Source: Wolfiporia cocos (Eukaryota; Basidiomycota; Agaricomycetes; Polyporales; Phaeolaceae). Taken from it: a stretch of 64,000 bases of DNA. The translations under genes were made by a program, and so were the position numbers. The DNA lies in assembly GCA_029448655.1 (NCBI GenBank), contig JACCLO010000015.1:930001-994000 (forward strand), written 5' to 3'. Every line of letters begins with the position of its first letter. Positions within the stretch are counted from its first letter, which is position 1. The notes under the pieces were generated by a model. It did not search any database and was not told the DNA's origin. It saw nothing but the letters and a program-made list of their open reading frames with translations. Below, in pieces: positions 59,828 through 64,000 of the stretch.

Positions 59828-59973
59828 GACATTTCCCGACACACCCGAATGTTCTCAGGCAGGCCTGTCCTCGACCTCTATCGCGCGCTGTGCCGCTTGC
59901 CAGGCATGGCGGATGCAAACGTTGATGATCCGCGCATATTTCCAATAAGCTTCATGACCACTGATGGCGATAC

Positions 59974-61293
59974 ATGATGCAGGTTCCGTTCCCGGTAGAC
60001 TACTCCATCGAGGCGCTGCCAAAGTCCTCGCGGATCAGGGAGTTGTATCCAGAGGATATATTCCCAAACGGCAGCTTCAAGCACTGAATGCATGCGTGTT
60101 ATAATTGACCGAATGCGCAAGCAACTATCTGCAATTGCCGTACGGGCGGATGCGCTACTGGCTGCTGGGCCCAGAGAAGGGTACCAAGGTCAGCACACCT
60201 TTTCAATGTCAAATATTTCTATGCGTGTTGATGCGACTGCAGGTTGTCCTTGTTCATGGCCTCAATACTCCTAGCGTTACTTGGATCAATATCGCGCCCG
60301 CTCTCGCGTCGCGAGGTTATAGGGTGTTGGTATACGGTGCGGCCCCAGTTGATCGTGCTTCGCCAAGATGCTCATAAGGCGTATGGCTGACACCGCAGAT
60401 CTGTATGGCAAAGGATACTCTCAGGCGCCTAAGACTACCTACCATGTCAATCTGTTCGTCACTCAGCTCGCCCTGCTGCTACAATACCTACACTGGGACA
60501 ATGCACATGTCGCCGGATTCTCTATGGTGTCCCCCGTCTTATGCGTGGAGTTGTGATAACCCCTGCTAAACACATTCCTCTTGTACTTTCATAGGGAGGG
60601 GGGATCACAGCTGCCTTTGCAGCCGTTTTCCCTCACCTTGTCGCGGGCAAGATCATCTTGATGGCGTCAGCAGGGGTTCGTGATATGAACAGGAATTTAT
60701 TTTTGACGATGCCAAGTAATGCTACTCATCCCATCTCACAGGCATCCGATCCTGGATCTGAGAAGCCTGCGGTGAGTAGCTAGCGGCCTTTTGCATTCAA
60801 CGAGCAGCCTCTAACCTCAACGCACCTCAGTCAGCGGCTGCAGCTCCTGTCCCACAATTTGGCGAGGTGCGGTGATGACCAACCTATCTTTGGCGGATAT
60901 TGTGTTTATCCCTTTCACAGCTCATTGATTTGCAAGCTGAATTGTTACCGGGCTACACAGCTGCAGTCCAAAGTTGTCTACAAGATGGCCCAATTCATGA
61001 CCTCCTTTGGGCATTCGACAAGATAGCCATCACTCGCGCGGGCTCTGGACAGGAAGTGCAGGTGCTTATTATACATATACGCCACACTCGTACTTTCATC
61101 CTACGGCGCCAACTGACATTATTTCTAGGGCACCGACGACTACCTAGTCAGGTATTCAGACTCTCTTGAGATCAACCGCCGTATTCCGTCTGCGAAGCTG
61201 GTAACTGTCGAGGGTGCAGGGCACGATTTCACAGCCAGGGATGGTCATTGGCAGCAGGTTGCCGACGCTATGTTGGAATTCCTGGACGCATGA
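59974..61293 (+). CDS. Alpha/beta hydrolase
   Basis: Start MMQVPFPVDYSIEALPKSSR at 59974; later exons at about 60119-60188, 60243-60336, 60399-60526, 60595-~60773, ~60921-61076 and 61129-61293. Blocks: IRELYPEDIFP, YLQLPYGRMRYWLLGPEKGT, VVLVHGLNTPSVTW (oxyanion HG), RVLVYDLYGKGYSQ, nucleophile GFSMGGGITAAFAAVFP (split by an intron), IDLQAELLPGYTAAVQS, QVLIIH, then GTDDYLVRYSDSLEINRRIP (catalytic Asp) and KLVTVEGAGHDFTARDGH (catalytic His). All triad elements are present. The first junction (after FPNGSF) has no clear GT donor, and the donor after VLIIH reads ATACGC where GTACGC would be normal, so splicing of this allele may be damaged. Substrate unknown. Confidence 0.78.
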
Positions 61294-61469
61294 GTGTAAT
61301 ATATGATGTATCGCAGAAGGCCTCCAGCCGACAAGGATCGCAGTTACTTTGTGTCAGGTATTGCTAGGTGGAATCAGATAGACAGCTTGTCAAGTGACAG
61401 AGCAATGTGTATAAATCAAGGACGCCGCTTTTGATTGATTGATCATTCATAACAACGGTGAAGTATGTA

Positions 61470-62400
61470 CTACTTCTTCCATCCAGCTCTATCCAGGATC
61501 CAGACAGAACTCTGCCATCGCATGACACCCCGTTTTTGAGCCTTCTGCTCGACCCAAAATCCAACATTGCGCAAAGCTTCTTCTACATGTGGCTCCAATG
61601 GTGAGCTGCTCGCTCTGTTGCCCTGGACATTTTCGTCATAGTTAAATGCATGTTTGACGGCATGGGCCAGCAGATCATGCTGCATGCCCGCTTGGCGATA
61701 CAACTCCTCGACGTAGAAGTGGCGGATGGTCGCAACAGACGATGTGCCCTTTGCGAGTGCACGCTTTCGCTGCCGAATGCCTGCTCGCTGTCGAACGTCT
61801 GCGGAAGACAACATGGACGATGCGACGCCCTTGTCGGAAGTGGAGTCGAGAGAAGCGTCGACTGCAATAAGCCCCACAAATTTGTCGCCGTACTCTAGTA
61901 GCCAAAACCCGGAAGACGCGGAGCGCGAATAGTATGATGGGATATCGATGAGATCTGGGCGGCGTAGGACGTCTTGTGTCTGTTCTTCAAACGTAGGTCG
62001 ATTGAGCCTGTGGACATGCGGGTTGTGAATACGAAACCGAATTTGCAATGTGAACGCATACTCACCAGTCGCAGAGAAACATGAGCGACACGGCCATGGC
62101 AGCAAATATAGGCAGCGGGCTTAAGTACCGCAACATCCCGAAGTCAGGATCCGGCCACCAGCCCATTGCTTGTATGACCACGCATGATAGCGCAACCCAA
62201 AGCGCCAATGCAGGCAGATGTGTATACTTTGTTCATCTAATAATATGTATACAACAAAGCGACATTTACGCCCACCTTTTTTATTTGCGACGGCTAGCGG
62301 CTCCATGCAACTTTTCCCAATAATGAAACGCACCAGCTTCTCATCGGTGGGCTGGAAGGGGCTAATTCTCTGGCAGTTGGCTCAACCATTGCGTCGAGCT
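61470..62400 (-). CDS. GNAT acetyltransferase with N-terminal membrane helices
   Basis: Exons on minus: 62276-~62400, 62066-62226, 61470-62007; introns 49 and 58 bp, phases consistent. Exon 1 reads PTDEKLVRFIIGKSCMEPLA. Exon 2 encodes two membrane helices: LPALALWVALSCVVIQAMGW and LSPLPIFAAMAVSLMFLCDW. Exon 3 holds FEEQTQDVLRRPDLIDIPSY, FWLLEYGDKFVGLIAVDASL, ATIRHFYVEELYRQAGMQHD LLAHAVKHAF and the GNAT closing motif ALRNVGFWVEQK. This matches a basidiomycete GNAT family with paired helices before the acetyl-CoA domain. The strict RxxGxG/A loop is replaced by EELYRQAGMQ. The true start is unclear: an upstream frame MVEPTARELAP joins only after a one-base shift. Stop at 61470. Confidence 0.75.
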
Positions 62401-62651
62401 TTGTGGTAGTCGCCGGTCGTCTCGAGAAAGCCAGACGGGCTGACCAGCTGGAGAGTCTGGCCATTTCTAAACGAGCTACTTGATTATATGGGTTTCTGCG
62501 CAAGTGGTAAACGCACGTTCGTCCGTCAACCACAAGTGGACACGTGATCGATCACAATGGCGCGTCTGATCAAGGGCCGATCGGCCAGATTCAGACCCGC
62601 ACACCCCCACTTCACCACCGCCAGGCTCGCTTGTCAACTCTCATCGCAAAG

Positions 62652-63949
62652 ATGCTGATCACGAAAACGTATGTCGATGTTCCGTCTAAGCTTGACCCGA
62701 AAGGGGGAATTATCAGAATCTTCGTGATCTCGCCCAACATTCCCGCATATCCCCAGGCCAAGTTCCCAGGTAGATGATTGGGAGGACATGTCGCGCTGAC
62801 AGTTATTGTGCGATGAGGCGTTGTATGCTTTACTCATCGAGCTACCGGTCCTGTTGAGTGGTTCGCAGGTCAAATCGCCAGTCATGGCTATGTAGTGGGG
62901 ACGTACTTGCACACTTGCGGGATGATATGAATGAACCTAATCGATCATATTGACAGCCTGCCCCTCGAGCTTTCATGAATTTGAGGGATCGGAGCCTATG
63001 CCTTATGACGTAGAAGGCCCGCCCTGATTTTGCAGGCCGAGTGTCTGCAGCCTCGCCATGCTTGTCCACAGGCATATTCGGATATAGTAGTTGTCCACCT
63101 CAGGATGCAACGCTAGCCATCGATCTCCTCTGCTCACTGCCAAACTGCAACGGTCGCATTGCTAGTGCGTAATACGTTCGAGGAACTTCTTTCCGGCCAA
63201 GATTATCTCACTTTCGTAGCAACTGGCATGTGCCTTGGCGGTCACTTGGTGCGCGTGCTCATGATCGAGATCGATCCCCCTACTCATGCGTACCTTGCAG
63301 GCGTTCCGTGTATGCAAATTCTGTTCCAGACACTGCATGTTCAGGGCTACTGACGGCACGCGCAGGCCGCATTCGATGCACGCGTTCTGGCCTCCGTCTG
63401 CTTCTTTGCCACGGACATTCACAGCGCGACCCTCGGCAAGGGCCAGAACGATGGCTCGCTCGTGCGCGTGGGTAATGGAGATCTGACCGGAAGGGGCGAG
63501 CTGGTGGTATGTATCCTGAGTGCCCAGAGCGCTGCGAGAGCGCTGCGGATCACTCATTATAATTCTGTAGATGATATTCGGGAAGCAGGTGCGATCCCCG
63601 CGTCTTCTTCACAAGCGGGACAAACGTGAAACCAACCATCACAGGATACACACGTCCCCCGCGTAGGTAGGGACCTCATCCGGACGACCCTCGAAGATGC
63701 GAATGTCACCACCTCCGTAAGTGCTTGTCATCCAATTTTGACATATGTCTATTCGAACTGACTCTTCGATAGTTCCTAGAAGTGCAAGCTCAACATGCAT
63801 TCATTCGAGACGAATCATCCAAAGACCGAAGGGACGCAGCGCTCACAAGCACACTCTTCGGCTTCATGGTTGAGGTCTTCGAACGCACTATAGGGAGGGA
63901 CCTGGGTCCAAGGTTGGGTAGTGGAGGTGCCATTGAGCATGTCTGCTGA
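62652..63949 (+). CDS. Dienelactone hydrolase-like protein
   Basis: Begins MLITKTYVDVPSKLDPKGGI at 62652, with exon 1 to 62769 and exon 2 from 62818 (VVCFTHRATGPVEWFAGQIA SHGYVV). Later blocks: FHEFEGSEPMPYDVEG, DATLAIDLLCSLPNCNGRIA, the Cys-nucleophile elbow TGMCLGGHL, AFDARVLASVCFFATDIHSA, GELVMIFGKQ, RDLIRTTLEDANVTTS, VQAQHAFIRDESSKDRRDAA (catalytic His) and FERTIGRDL, ending ECA-like AIEHVC. Dienelactone hydrolases open lactone rings in chlorocatechol-type catabolism; fungal relatives have mostly unknown substrates. The conserved Glu normally found in the (S/Q)EI segment is absent here (THRATGP), and the junction after exon 2 needs a one-base shift, so activity is doubtful. Confidence 0.75.
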
Positions 63950-64000
63950 ACGGATACAACATTTGCGATGCCGGTCGACAATTGTTGACATCGATATTGA

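Overview
The window is nuclear DNA from a filamentous basidiomycete, most likely an Agaricomycete. Coding exons are split by many short introns (about 47-77 bp, GT...AG), there are no operons or Shine-Dalgarno-type starts, and the recognisable families are typical of that group: TNP2/CACTA transposase, a DUF6698-type gene, KDZ-associated-type sequence, hAT MITEs with GTGATGTGC ends, and solo LTRs. All names come from reading translated sequence by eye; no database search was run.

Layout. 1-9.2 kb: a CACTA (TNP2-type) transposase gene entering from the left edge and carrying four exon-encoded SAP-like modules; decayed DED1 and cystathionine gamma-lyase copies lying tail to head on opposite str­ands; one intact 4-exon gene with a possible PD-(D/E)XK nuclease signature; a short-chain dehydrogenase scrap. 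9.2-24.7 kb: a transposon graveyard. It holds an inverted-arm element whose arms carry outward-facing tRNA-like sequences, a hAT MITE that contains a 4.1-kb TG...CA element whose single gag-like ORF is broken by two different solo LTRs, a DUF6698 gene hit by a second hAT MITE, a solo LTR, and a 2.7-kb element with ~290-bp CTTAAG-rich terminal inverted repeats carrying a helicase fragment. 24.8-29 kb: one large gene of 11 exons with every splice phase consistent (1184 aa), resembling the SHOC1/ZIP2 XPF-like meiotic proteins. 29-30.3 kb: kelch and amidase remnants. 31-44.1 kb: a second tRNA-like element, seven or more solo LTRs or LTR fragments, an MFS monocarboxylate-transporter remnant, and three tandem ~0.5-kb repeats.

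44-64 kb is a gene-dense host region: an F-box/LRR-like remnant, a 2OG-Fe(II) oxygenase, ROT1, a fungal family usually labelled geranylgeranyl pyrophosphate synthetase, a Ser-rich disordered protein, ELP5, an alpha/beta hydrolase, a membrane-anchored GNAT acetyltransferase and a dienelactone hydrolase. Many of these are near-complete but carry one or two single-base frameshifts or an in-frame stop. Either the region is a decaying paralogous segment or the assembly has indel errors.

The genes do not form an obvious pathway. The most distinctive signals are architectural: the tRNA-bearing element family, the four-level nested insertion whose ancestral 377-aa ORF can be shown to be in frame, the CTTAAG-array element, and the SAP-module exon array inside a transposase.
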